Shown in pieces: positions 7,383-14,630 of a DNA stretch of 30,612 nucleotides; within the stretch, counting starts at the first letter, position 1; each line of letters opens with the position of its first letter. The notes beneath the pieces are model-generated. The model saw only the letters and a program-made list of their open reading frames with translations. It made no database searches and was not told the origin of the DNA. The DNA comes from Pseudomonadota bacterium (GTDB lineage Bacteria > Pseudomonadota > Alphaproteobacteria > Paracaedibacterales > CAITNM01): the NCBI GenBank assembly GCA_026400695.1, contig JAPLON010000098.1, positions 1-30,612 on the forward strand, read 5' to 3'. The position numbers and the translations under genes were made by a program.

Positions 7383-8174
7383 TTGACCCAAGATGTGCAG
7401 AAATTTTCTGGGGTAAGGCAGCATTCTCGCCGTAAGGCGTTGCTTGAAGCACGTACAAAAATTTTGTTTGATGGCCCTGATCCAGGTACCATGGTCTTGT
7501 ATTTTAAAGATAGCCTTGACCAGAAAGAAGATCTACAAGCCGCAAGCTCTAATGGAGCTTTGAACAATCGTTTTTCAGAATTACTTATGGGTCGTTTAGG
7601 ACAAATAGGTGTTGAAACACACTTAATTAAACGTATTAACATGCGTGAACAGTTAGTGCGCGTGGTTGATCCAATGCCGTTTCGTTTCCGTGTGCACAAT
7701 GTCCTCGTTGGTGAGTTGGCTGAGCTGCTCGAAATAGAACAAGGCATGCTGTTTAGTGAGCCAATTATTGAGCTATATGTCAAAAATTCAAAAGGCGTGA
7801 AGATCCTAGTGGCGCCGCAGCATGTGTTTGCATTAGGATGGGCGCAGGATGAAGAACTTGAAGTCATATTTGCTGTAATTCGTCGTATAAATGACTTCTT
7901 GCTTGGGCAATTTTCTGCTCTCAATTTGCGTTTAGCTAATTATAATTTGGAATTTGGTAGGATTTTTGCAAGTGATGTTTTTGAGCCAACTAAACTAGTT
8001 CTAATTGATGCCTTTAACCTTGATACTTCATCAATTCTTGATATTGAGTCTGGAAAGCCTTTAGATTCAAGTAATTGCGATGGAATCAATTGGGATGGCT
8101 GTAAGGAAATCGCTAGACGGTTTGGTTTACTAGAATACCTAGGGGTTGAACCAATTGCCCAGGAAGCAGCATAA
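7383..8174 (+). CDS. purC: PurC-like (SAICAR synthetase family) protein with degenerate active site
   Basis: The fold of phosphoribosylaminoimidazole-succinocarboxamide synthase is clear along the chain: TKILFDGPDPGTMVLYFKD, GALNNRFSELLMGRLGQIGVETHLIKRINMREQL, EPIIELYVKNS, FALGWA, INDFLLGQF and LANYNLEFGRIF. However, most active-site motifs are changed. EGKAK of the ATP loop reads EARTK (22-26), DDATAFN reads DSLDQKE (43-49), VVRNxxAGS reads RVHNVLVGE (103-111), and DExSPDxxRxWD reads DAFNLDTSSILD (209-220). The start is TTG with GAGG upstream. In many alphaproteobacteria the order is purC-purS-purQ-purL-bolA-grxD; here purSQL are missing and bolA follows with no gap. The protein is probably not an ordinary SAICAR synthetase; it may be a repurposed or decaying paralog. 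Confidence 0.8.
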   Translation: MTQDVQKFSGVRQHSRRKALLEARTKILFDGPDPGTMVLYFKDSLDQKEDLQAASSNGALNNRFSELLMGRLGQIGVETHLIKRINMREQLVRVVDPMPFRFRVHNVLVGELAELLEIEQGMLFSEPIIELYVKNSKGVKILVAPQHVFALGWAQDEELEVIFAVIRRINDFLLGQFSALNLRLANYNLEFGRIFASDVFEPTKLVLIDAFNLDTSSILDIESGKPLDSSNCDGINWDGCKEIARRFGLLEYLGVEPIAQEAA

Positions 8175-8399
8175 ATGCCAATTTTAAAAAATGACCTAGA
8201 GCAACTTTTAAAAACAGGGTTTCCTAGCGGCAAAGTGATTGTTACTGATTTGGCGGGAGATAATGATCATTATCAAGTAGAAGTGACCTGCCAAAGTTTT
8301 CAGGGCCTTAGTCGTGTGCAGCAACACCAAAAAATTTATGCTGCTTTAAAGGATTATGATATCCACGCATTAGCGATTAAAACCTACACCCAAGAATAA
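8175..8399 (+). CDS. bolA: BolA family protein
   Basis: A 74-residue BolA/IbaG-type protein that with a CGFS glutaredoxin forms a 2Fe-2S-bridged heterocomplex in iron-sulfur trafficking. The core pattern is visible: PILKNDLEQLLKTGFPSGKV, DHYQVEVTCQSFQGLSRVQQHQKIYAAL, and HALAIKTY with the C-terminal His that ligates the cluster. Its ATG directly abuts the purC-like stop codon, and the glutaredoxin gene follows 16 bases later, so the pair is co-expressed. Complete and of normal length. Confidence 0.93.
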   Translation: MPILKNDLEQLLKTGFPSGKVIVTDLAGDNDHYQVEVTCQSFQGLSRVQQHQKIYAALKDYDIHALAIKTYTQE

Positions 8400-8415
8400 A
8401 CATCGGAGGACTATT

Positions 8416-8742
8416 ATGACTGACACACACAAACAAATAGAAGAAATCATTAAAAACAATGAAGTAGTTTTATTTTTAAAAGGCACTGCAGATACACCAA
8501 TGTGCGGTTTTTCATCAACCGTTGTGCAAATTCTAAATCAACTAAAGATTCCGTTTAAAGATGTTAACATAATGGTCGATCCATTTCTGCGCCAAGCCAT
8601 TAAAGACTACACTAACTGGCCAACAATTCCTCAACTATATATTAAAGGTGAATTTATTGGTGGATGTGATATTGTGCGTGAAATGTACCAAAATGGTGAA
8701 CTACAAGTGCTTTTAAAACAGAAGCAATTACTTAGTGCATAA
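8416..8742 (+). CDS. grxD: Monothiol glutaredoxin, Grx4/GrxD type
   Basis: A cytosolic CGFS glutaredoxin that carries a glutathione-ligated 2Fe-2S cluster and partners with BolA. Motifs in order: VVLFLKGTADTPMCGFSSTVVQIL with the CGFS active site near residues 30-33, then DVNIMVDPFLRQAIKDYTNWPTIPQLYI with the cis-Pro TIPQ, then GEFIGGCDIVREMYQNGEL for glutathione binding. CGGAGGA precedes the ATG. The final TAA shares one base with the rlmE start. Complete at 108 residues. Confidence 0.96.
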   Translation: MTDTHKQIEEIIKNNEVVLFLKGTADTPMCGFSSTVVQILNQLKIPFKDVNIMVDPFLRQAIKDYTNWPTIPQLYIKGEFIGGCDIVREMYQNGELQVLLKQKQLLSA

Positions 8743-9410
8743 TGAAAAAAACTGTTGGGCGTATCTCCCTAAAGTCTAGAAAAAAACGCACGCAATCATC
8801 GCGTGATTGGTTGTTGCGTCAGCTGAATGATCCTTTTGTACAACAGGCTAAAGTGGAAGGCTATCGTTCTAGGGCAGCTTTTAAACTTTTAGAAATTGAT
8901 GAAAAATACAAAATTTTAAAACCTGGATACAGAGTAATTGATCTAGGTGCGGCTCCCGGTGGATGGACTCAAATTATTGCTAAAAAGGTATTGCCTAAAG
9001 GTGTGGTCGTAGCGCTTGATTTGCAAGATATCGTGCCATTTTCAGAAACAGTTACAATCATCAAAGGAGATTTTGAGGAAGATATTGTGCAACATCAATT
9101 AGCTGAATATATGGCAGAGGCTGATGTTATTGTGTCTGATATGGCAGCAGCAGCATGCGGTATACCGGCGGTTGACCATTTGCGCATAGGTAATTTGCTT
9201 GAGGCTGCAATTAACTTTTCTACAAAACACCTTACAAAAGGCGGGTCTTTTGTCGCTAAAGTATTAATGGGTGGTACAGAAGCAGAACTTTTAAAATTGT
9301 TAAAGTTGCACTTTAGTCAGGTATTTCATTTTAAACCAAACTCTAGCCGTAAGGATTCTGCTGAAATGTACGTTGTTGCCAAAGGGTTTAAGGGAAAGAA
9401 TACGGCTTGA
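8742..9410 (+). CDS. rlmE: 23S rRNA (uridine-2'-O-) methyltransferase RlmE/FtsJ
   Basis: Methylates the ribose of U2552 in the A-loop of 23S rRNA (E. coli numbering) using S-adenosylmethionine. The protein has RDWLLRQLNDPFVQQAKVEGYRSRAAFKLLEIDEKY, the SAM site VIDLGAAPGGWTQIIAKKV, ALDLQDI, and the K-D-K-E catalytic set: Lys in SRAAFK, Asp in IVSDMA, Lys in FVAKVL and Glu in SAEMYVVAKGFK. An N-terminal basic stretch (SLKSRKKRTQSSRDW) is typical. Its ATG overlaps the grxD stop. The gene ends the operon before a terminator at 9426-9470. Confidence 0.95.
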   Translation: MKKTVGRISLKSRKKRTQSSRDWLLRQLNDPFVQQAKVEGYRSRAAFKLLEIDEKYKILKPGYRVIDLGAAPGGWTQIIAKKVLPKGVVVALDLQDIVPFSETVTIIKGDFEEDIVQHQLAEYMAEADVIVSDMAAAACGIPAVDHLRIGNLLEAAINFSTKHLTKGGSFVAKVLMGGTEAELLKLLKLHFSQVFHFKPNSSRKDSAEMYVVAKGFKGKNTA

Positions 9411-9425
9411 GCGGTTAAAAATTAC

Positions 9426-9470
9426 AGCTAAATCTAATCTCTACCAATAGATGCTTTAGCTATTTTTTTT
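9426..9470 (+). terminator. Terminator of the purC-rlmE operon, overlapping the convergent gene
   Basis: AGCTAAA (9426-9432) pairs with TTTAGCT (9455-9461), with TCTA/TAGA pairing inside, followed by eight Ts (9463-9470). The T tract and the right arm lie within the last codons and stop of the convergent STM3941-like gene. Confidence 0.65.
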
Positions 9471-9980
9471 ATTATATTCTACAAATTTTTGTTCGAGCAT
9501 AGCTTTAAGTTCTTTATAACTACATTTAAGAGAGTTTGCCGAAATAGATACTGGCGTTCCACACATATTGTAATTCATTTTCATGGCTCTTCTTTTAAAG
9601 GCACTTTTTTGTTTGTCAATGTAGGTTTGCGGATCTCTTAAAACTAAATTTATAAATTTTTGATGTGAAATTTTTATTTCTTCAATTTTAATAACATCTT
9701 CCCACGGAATAAAACCAACACTTGTTGCGCTTGAGTTGTCTGTAACACCTTCTTCTGTAATTATTAGTCCTGGTGAATTATCACACAATTTTTTTAAAAT
9801 AAAAAATGCAGCGCTTCCAGAGAATAAAATAGACAACAACCCAAGGCATACAAAAAATAGTTTTGTGTGGGTAATTGTAAATTTTAATATGCTAAAAATA
9901 GATAGACGAAGACTTTCTGGTGGTTCTGTGGTGATAAGCCAGACACCAATTCCTACAAATACGATAGCACCTAAAAGCAA
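9456..9980 (-). CDS. STM3941-like membrane protein, start codon unclear
   Basis: Two N-terminal hydrophobic helices (LLLGAIVFVGIGVWLI and LFFVCLGLLSILFSGSAAFF) lead into a soluble domain with GLIITEEGVTDNSSATSVGFIPWEDV, RDPQTYI and GTPVSISANSLKCSYKEL. As I recall them, these are hallmarks of the STM3941 family of uncharacterised bacterial proteins. The function is unknown. The frame stays open upstream to a TAA at 10014-10016 but holds no ATG there; homologous-looking sequence (WCHGKLVF) precedes the first possible start, a TTG at 9980. Either translation starts at this TTG inside the first helix, or the true start was lost. It converges with rlmE. Confidence 0.65.
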   Translation of the reverse strand: MLLGAIVFVGIGVWLITTEPPESLRLSIFSILKFTITHTKLFFVCLGLLSILFSGSAAFFILKKLCDNSPGLIITEEGVTDNSSATSVGFIPWEDVIKIEEIKISHQKFINLVLRDPQTYIDKQKSAFKRRAMKMNYNMCGTPVSISANSLKCSYKELKAMLEQKFVEYNKKNS

Positions 9981-10016
9981 AAAAACTAATTTTCCATGGC
10001 ACCATTTAACTTCTTA

Positions 10017-10432
10017 CCTATCAAGCTTTTTATAGAATGCCTTAGAGTTTTAAAATTGTCCAGGATTTTGTGGTAAATACACGTTGCGGCCAAAGAGCTT
10101 AATGAAAAACCAATAGTATAGATAATCGTGTATTTTTCTTGTTCTATCTAAATATGTGAAAAATTATTAAGTATATTTGCTTGCAAATATGAAAAAAGTT
10201 GTTACACTTTAACTGTAGACGAGAAAATTAACCTAGTTTTAACGTTTACAGATTGGCTAAGATAGGTTACTAAAGTTTTTCATAAATATCTCCGAATATA
10301 ACAATGTCCCCAGGTAAAACTTGGGGACTTTGTTTTTATGGACGGCATTTACATAAGTGAAGCTTAATAAAGCATATATTTTTTTTGTAATTTTTGTTTA
10401 CAATTACCACATAAATCTTAATTTTTAATAAT
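10017..10432. other. Gene-free region with promoter-like and terminator signals
   Basis: No credible coding frame. On the plus strand a promoter-like pair (TTGCAA 10181-10186, 16-base spacer, TACACT 10203-10208) lies about 100 bases before a strong intrinsic terminator (10306-10337). Together they could bound a transcript of roughly 120 bases, either a small RNA or a terminated leader of the flavin reductase gene. No known RNA family consensus was recognised. Confidence 0.4.
10306..10337 (+). terminator. Strong intrinsic terminator with no gene before it
   Basis: GTCCCCAGGT (10306-10315) pairs with ACTTGGGGAC (10319-10328), ten pairs with one G-U, loop AAA, followed by TTTGTTTTT. It lies about 95 bases upstream of the flavin reductase start, and there is no plus-strand gene upstream within 800 bases. 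Confidence 0.75.
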
Positions 10433-10978
10433 ATGGAATATTTACTAATATCCGGTTCATTAAGAGCTGGCTCAATTAACACTAAACTTATTAATATGGC
10501 AGCAAAAGAGCTTGGTTTACCTGAAAATTCTATTGCAAATCTCAACGAATATTCTATTCCTTTGTACAATGGAGATGTTGAAGAATCTGGAATTCCTGAA
10601 GGAGTTGTAGGCCTTGCAGGACGCGTAGCTAATGCTCAATCTATAATTATTGCAAGCCCTGAGTATAATTTTTCAATTTCCGGCGTTTTTAAAAATATGG
10701 TAGATTGGATCTCAAGAACGCGTCCTATGCCACTTACTAAGAAACCAATTTTGTTGATGTCAGCAAGCCCAGGTCAAATAGCTGGCATTCGTGGGGCATG
10801 GCAAACACGTATTCCACTTGAAGGTCTTGGTAACTACGTTTACCCACAAATGTTTAATTTAGGTAATTCTTTCCAGGCTTTTAATGGTGACAAATTTTTA
10901 AACGTGGATGATAAAAAACGTTTTGCAACTATACTTAACGATTTCCAAGATTTTTCAACCAAGTTAAATGCTAATTAA
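10433..10978 (+). CDS. NAD(P)H-dependent FMN reductase
   Basis: A flavodoxin-fold oxidoreductase of the NADPH-dependent FMN reductase family (ChrR/YieF-like), which reduces quinones, azo compounds or metals using bound FMN in the cytosol. The phosphate-binding loop is LLISGSLRAGSINTKLINMA at residues 4-23. The flavin contact and dimer segment is IIIASPEYNFSISGVFKNMVDWIS at about 72-95. KPILLMSASPGQIAGIRG follows. Length (181 residues) is normal. I see no good ribosome binding site before the ATG. The gene stands alone, between the orphan terminator and a large hairpin at 10991-11030. The physiological substrate cannot be told. Confidence 0.9.
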   Translation: MEYLLISGSLRAGSINTKLINMAAKELGLPENSIANLNEYSIPLYNGDVEESGIPEGVVGLAGRVANAQSIIIASPEYNFSISGVFKNMVDWISRTRPMPLTKKPILLMSASPGQIAGIRGAWQTRIPLEGLGNYVYPQMFNLGNSFQAFNGDKFLNVDDKKRFATILNDFQDFSTKLNAN

Positions 10979-10990
10979 GCATTACAGATA

Positions 10991-11030
10991 AAAGGCTGTA
11001 GTGAAAATTTCGCTTTTCATTACGGCTTTT
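10991..11030 (+). terminator. Long hairpin after the flavin reductase gene
   Basis: A 17-pair stem (10991-11007 with 11014-11030, three G-U pairs) and a 6-base loop, starting 13 bases after the stop. The 3' arm ends in CTTTT, so the stem itself contributes the T run. Likely terminator. Confidence 0.6.
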
Positions 11031-11051
11031 AACTCCTGATACTTCTTTTTA

Positions 11052-11086
11052 AGAAAAACACGGGTCTTGCACCTGTGTAGTTTTCT
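11052..11086. terminator. Second hairpin, possible bidirectional terminator
   Basis: AGAAAAACACGGGT (11052-11065) pairs with ACCTGTGT and TTTTCT (11071-11086), with a two-base bulge and 5-base loop. Flanking A and T runs suit termination in either direction. It lies 21 bases after the previous hairpin and 80 bases before the patatin gene. Confidence 0.4.
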
Positions 11087-11167
11087 CCACACCAATCACT
11101 TTATTAACGTTATATTTACAAATTTTGTACAGAATGTATAATATAAGGTGTGTGTTGGTAATTAAAA

Positions 11168-12343
11168 ATGCGCAATCTTCTTTTTCTTATCATTATTTTT
11201 CTTCTTACGCAAAATGTAAGTAGTGCATCCAAAGATTTTGAAATTTTCGAGCAGCCCCCAGCAAAACCTTTAATTTCCTATCTCCTTAAAAGTGATTCTT
11301 TAGAAGAAAAAAAAAGACCCCATCAAAAATCTATTAGTTTTTCCGGAGGTAGTTATTTTTCTGTTACCTATTGTCTAGGAGTTTTTGATGTCTTACAGAA
11401 GTACTTTGATTTAAGTAATGTTATTTATTTAGGAGATTCAAGTGGCAGTTTGGTTGCAACTGGGGCTGCATTGAATATGCCTGTGGATCACTCTATTAAA
11501 GAGTTCCTACTTCCATCACTTCAAGATAAGAAAAGCATGCCGCACTGTGGCTTTTCGCAATGGAGCGAAGTTATAACTAAAAATGTGCTTTCGACCATTA
11601 GAAAATTTAATCCACAGCTTGTGGGACAGGCTCACAAAATAGTTTCTGGTAAACTGTATGTTTCGGTAACACATGTTAAATTCCCTTTTTTACGTAATGA
11701 ATTAGTTTCCACCTTTCATTCAGATGAAGATTTAGTAGACACCTTAATGGCTTCTTGTCATTTGCCGTGGGTTATTAATGGAAATTTCTTTACTAAATGG
11801 CGAGGTAACACTTGTATAGATGGAGGGCTTACTAACCACAATCCAGTATTGGATAAAAATACAATGCGCATAAATCCTTTTTTGTGGCGATCTCCTTTTT
11901 TTTGGATTAAGCATGGGTGTTTTACGCTTCATACAGAGGAGGAAGCCTTTCAGGCCATACGGTGGGGGTATGAAGATGCCAGCAAAAACCTACAATATTT
12001 CTTAGATCACGGCTTTACCTTAAAGAGTCCTTCTATTCCTTTGCCACTTAGCGTGCCTTCTGCTTGTGTTGAACATGAACAGTCTCTGTCTATACCTTAT
12101 TTACTAAACAAAAAGCTGTATACGTTTTGGTTTTACAGCAAAAATATATTTCTCTCTCAAGCTAACAGCTATTTTTCACTACTAAAGTCTATCTTATATA
12201 AAGAGCAATATTCAGAATATATACCCCTTTTTGCTAAAATTTTTACAGTTTATATGTTTATAAAGCACAGAAATCAAATAAAAAAGAACCTATTAGGTTT
12301 GTTTTTAAAAAGATACCAATTGTGCAACCTGCGAACAATTTGA
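11168..12343 (+). CDS. Secreted patatin-like phospholipase
   Basis: Predicted exported acyl hydrolase with a Ser-Asp dyad. The N-terminus MRNLLFLIIIFLLTQNVSSA is a signal peptide cleaved around residue 20. The patatin domain starts with the oxyanion-hole glycines in ISFSGGSYF (56-64). The nucleophile motif is GDSSG (89-93, Ser91), and the catalytic Asp is in CIDGG (Asp218). ACHLPWVINGNFF-type spacing (around 196-207) before the Asp is also family-like. The C-terminal 120 residues are unassigned and contain basic, aromatic stretches. The Rickettsiales patatins act on host membranes; a similar role here is inference. Neighbours are unrelated, so it is probably monocistronic. Confidence 0.87.
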   Translation: MRNLLFLIIIFLLTQNVSSASKDFEIFEQPPAKPLISYLLKSDSLEEKKRPHQKSISFSGGSYFSVTYCLGVFDVLQKYFDLSNVIYLGDSSGSLVATGAALNMPVDHSIKEFLLPSLQDKKSMPHCGFSQWSEVITKNVLSTIRKFNPQLVGQAHKIVSGKLYVSVTHVKFPFLRNELVSTFHSDEDLVDTLMASCHLPWVINGNFFTKWRGNTCIDGGLTNHNPVLDKNTMRINPFLWRSPFFWIKHGCFTLHTEEEAFQAIRWGYEDASKNLQYFLDHGFTLKSPSIPLPLSVPSACVEHEQSLSIPYLLNKKLYTFWFYSKNIFLSQANSYFSLLKSILYKEQYSEYIPLFAKIFTVYMFIKHRNQIKKNLLGLFLKRYQLCNLRTI

Positions 12344-12393
12344 CAAGATCTATCTGAAAATAGTAGAATTAACGCAGGATTTAAAATGTAACA

Positions 12394-12464
12394 ATGATGA
12401 TTTACTATTATTTGAAATCATTAAAGTCTAAGAAAGCCAGCCTTCGAAAGGCTCGCTGAGAGCC
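12394..12464 (+). promoter_or_regulatory. Possible leader peptide with mutually exclusive hairpins before the antiporter
   Basis: A 21-codon frame at 12394-12459 encodes a peptide ending KSLKSKKASLRKAR, with seven Lys or Arg in the last 14 residues. It overlaps two hairpins that cannot form together: AGCCTT/AAGGCT (12439-12453) and GGCTC/GAGCC (12450-12464). The gene downstream is a predicted amino acid antiporter. The start codon has no well-spaced ribosome binding site, and no T tract follows, so this is speculative. Confidence 0.25.
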
Positions 12465-12528
12465 ATAGTATATCCCCCCCCAACACCATTTTTAAAATTT
12501 TTACTTTTCTCTAAACATTAGGTTTCTT

Positions 12529-13830
12529 ATGTCTAAAAAAATTGGTTTTTGGTCTGTTTTTGCCATTGTAACTGGTAGTCAGATTGGTTCGTCTATTTTT
12601 ATGTCACCCATCAGCCTTGCACCTTACGGCAAGTTTAGCATACTAGGTTGGCTTATTTCTGGCCTTGGTGCTATTGCGCTGTGTAGTGTTTTTGCAATGC
12701 TCTGCGCTAAATTTCCAGAAACTGGAGGGCCGCACGTCTACGTTAAGCAGGCATTTAATTCAGTTACATCTTTTTTCACTGGTTGGACTTACTGGGTAAT
12801 ATCGTGGGTTAGCACAACTGCCGTAATCATTACCATAGCTGGTTATCTATCACCATTTATGCCTTATAACAGCAAGTTGCTTTATATTTTCATCGAAATA
12901 TCAGTTTTATTAATAGTCACCTTAATTAACTTACGTGGTATTAGCTTTGCAGGTAATGCTGAATCTCTTTTAACTTTGTTAAAGTTTATTCCGTTAATTA
13001 TTCTACCTATTGTTGCCTTGTTTTATTTTGATGCAGCTAACCTGGTGGTAAGTCCGCAAATAGTGGAATTACCAACATCGAAAATTTTAGGACAAGTCGC
13101 TCTATTTACCTTGTGGGGATTTATAGGTTTAGAAACAGGTACTGCACCCGCAGGATCTGTGATTAATCCAACCAAAACAATTCCAAAGGCAATTATTTTA
13201 GGCACCAGCTGCGTTGCATTGTTGTATCTTTTAAATTCAGTAAGTATTTTGGGATTGATTCCTGCAGATCAGCTAGCAAGTTCAAAAGCACCGTACGTAG
13301 ATGCTTCACAAATTTTATTTAAAGGTAACTGGTACTTGGTAATTTCTGCTATTGCTGCGGTTGTTTGTATTGGCACCTTAAATGCTTGGGTTTTAACTAG
13401 TGGACAAATTATTTTTGGCTTGTCTAAAGATGGATTAGTACCTAAATTTTTGGGAAAAACTAACAAGGCGGGAGCACCATATATTGGTATAATTCTTAGC
13501 AGTTCAGGTATAGTTCCGTTACTTTTACTTACTGCTAGTGATAATTTTGCCGAAAGTATTAATAGCATTATTGATATTTCAGTAACTTCATTTTTATTTG
13601 TATATTTAATCTGCTGTATTGGTTTTTTAAAAATAATGATCAAGGATAAAAAATTTAATATATGGCTGTTTATGGTGGGAATAATTGCAGCAGTGTTTTG
13701 TAGCTGGGTAATTTATGAAACAAAACTACAAACCTTGTTAGTCGCAAGTTTGTTTACTGTAAGTGCTGTGCCACTTTATTTCTTTTGGTTTTGTCGAACA
13801 AGAAAGAGCAATTATCAAGTTATCTCATAA
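12529..13830 (+). CDS. APC-family amino acid/polyamine antiporter, AdiC-like
   Basis: A 433-residue polytopic inner-membrane transporter with about 12 helices. The first helix carries the APC substrate-binding glycines (FAIVTGSQIGSSIFMSP), followed by GPHVYVKQAFNSVTSFFTGWTYWVIS, which is typical of the AdiC/CadB/PotE group. Helix 6 has FTLWGFIGLETGTAPAG, with the aromatic gate Trp expected in AdiC-type carriers. LSKDGLVPKFLGKTNKAGAPYIG is another family hallmark. Such carriers exchange basic amino acids or polyamines, and in obligate intracellular bacteria they often import host amino acids. The exact substrate is not readable. An AGG lies just upstream of the ATG. Confidence 0.88.
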   Translation: MSKKIGFWSVFAIVTGSQIGSSIFMSPISLAPYGKFSILGWLISGLGAIALCSVFAMLCAKFPETGGPHVYVKQAFNSVTSFFTGWTYWVISWVSTTAVIITIAGYLSPFMPYNSKLLYIFIEISVLLIVTLINLRGISFAGNAESLLTLLKFIPLIILPIVALFYFDAANLVVSPQIVELPTSKILGQVALFTLWGFIGLETGTAPAGSVINPTKTIPKAIILGTSCVALLYLLNSVSILGLIPADQLASSKAPYVDASQILFKGNWYLVISAIAAVVCIGTLNAWVLTSGQIIFGLSKDGLVPKFLGKTNKAGAPYIGIILSSSGIVPLLLLTASDNFAESINSIIDISVTSFLFVYLICCIGFLKIMIKDKKFNIWLFMVGIIAAVFCSWVIYETKLQTLLVASLFTVSAVPLYFFWFCRTRKSNYQVIS

Positions 13831-13894
13831 GGTTGCTACAAACCTCACGTAACCTCTTGGTTTTCCTCCGGTTTAATCCGGAGGATCAGGTGAG
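13828..13894. other. Compact multi-hairpin element after the antiporter
   Basis: Four nested or adjacent pairings sit in 67 bases: AGGTT/AACCT (13830-13845 area), an outer CTCAC (13844-13848) with GTGAG (13890-13894), and inside it AACC/GGTT (13851-13862) and TCCTCCGG/CCGGAGGA (13864-13871 with 13878-13885). The last stem is perfect and GC-rich. There is no T tract, so it is not a standard terminator. It may be a structured RNA or 3' UTR stability element. Confidence 0.35.
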
Positions 13895-14018
13895 AACACG
13901 ACATGTTTCGTGAAATTATCATATGATATACTTTAATAATAAAGAGAGGCCGTTAACCTTATTTTAATTATTTTACCACACAATATAATTACTACATTTT
14001 CATTAACAGGTAGTTATC

Positions 14019-14495
14019 ATGAAAATAATTCTCGCTATTTTGGCGCTTGTAGTAATAGAAATAAACGCCAGCAGTCATACTTCAAATGAAGATTACTCAG
14101 ACGACACAAGAACAGCACACACAGGAGATTATAGCCTGGCAAACCTTGATGTTGAAGTAAATATTAAGCCTATCCAATCTAAAGCAAATCGCGCAATCAG
14201 CAATTCGCTTATTGCCACAGGCACAGCACTAGGCGTTTCTGCTGTATGGTTTTACGGTAACCATTTATTGTACAGTGTGGGATATTATCTAGCAGAATCA
14301 AATGCCCCTACATCAGGATTTACTTACTATTTTATAGGACAACAATCATATCATCTTGCCGGATTAGCTTACGCTAGCTCACCTTTCCCAAACGCTATAC
14401 TTACAGCTGTTGGAAGCATTGTAGGCGCCACAGTAGGACATATAGCAGCAAGATCTTTTGAAAAAACAGTAAATTTTATTTCTAGGTGTTTTTAA
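14019..14495 (+). CDS. Unknown exported or membrane protein
   Basis: I do not recognise this family. It has a signal peptide (MKIILAILALVVIEINASSH), a polar acidic stretch to about residue 55, and two hydrophobic segments: SLIATGTALGVSAVWFYGNH and a glycine-alanine-rich AILTAVGSIVGATVGHIAAR near the C-terminus, which resembles a glycine-zipper helix. AGGTAG precedes the ATG. It stands alone with a good terminator 30 bases downstream. The glycine-zipper pattern suggests membrane insertion or oligomerisation, but that is only inference. Composition is similar to its neighbours. Confidence 0.6.
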   Translation: MKIILAILALVVIEINASSHTSNEDYSDDTRTAHTGDYSLANLDVEVNIKPIQSKANRAISNSLIATGTALGVSAVWFYGNHLLYSVGYYLAESNAPTSGFTYYFIGQQSYHLAGLAYASSPFPNAILTAVGSIVGATVGHIAARSFEKTVNFISRCF

Positions 14496-14525
14496 TAGTT
14501 TTCTAATACAATTACACCTTTTTTG

Positions 14526-14554
14526 AAGATGAGGTATTTACCTCATCTTTTTTA
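14526..14554 (+). terminator. Intrinsic terminator
   Basis: AAGATGAGG (14526-14534) pairs with CCTCATCTT (14541-14549), with a TATTTA loop and a run of Ts to 14553. It follows the gene ending at 14495. Confidence 0.85.
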
Positions 14555-14630
14555 TTTGAGTATTCAGCGCACACTGCTTACATAAAATTTAAACAAATTT
14601 TAGTAATAATTAAGGGGTAGTACCAGATGG

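Noticed and set aside
7352..7924. 190-codon minus-strand frame
   Set aside because: Antisense shadow of the purC-like gene; Ser/Thr/Arg-rich without domain features.
10306..10337. FMN riboswitch upstream of the flavin reductase
   Set aside because: A terminator and a flavin-related gene suggested it, but the conserved riboswitch core sequences are not present.
12474..12481. Run of eight Cs before the antiporter gene
   Set aside because: Possibly phase-variable or a sequencing artefact, but it is 48 bases before the start and not between obvious promoter elements, so no function can be argued.
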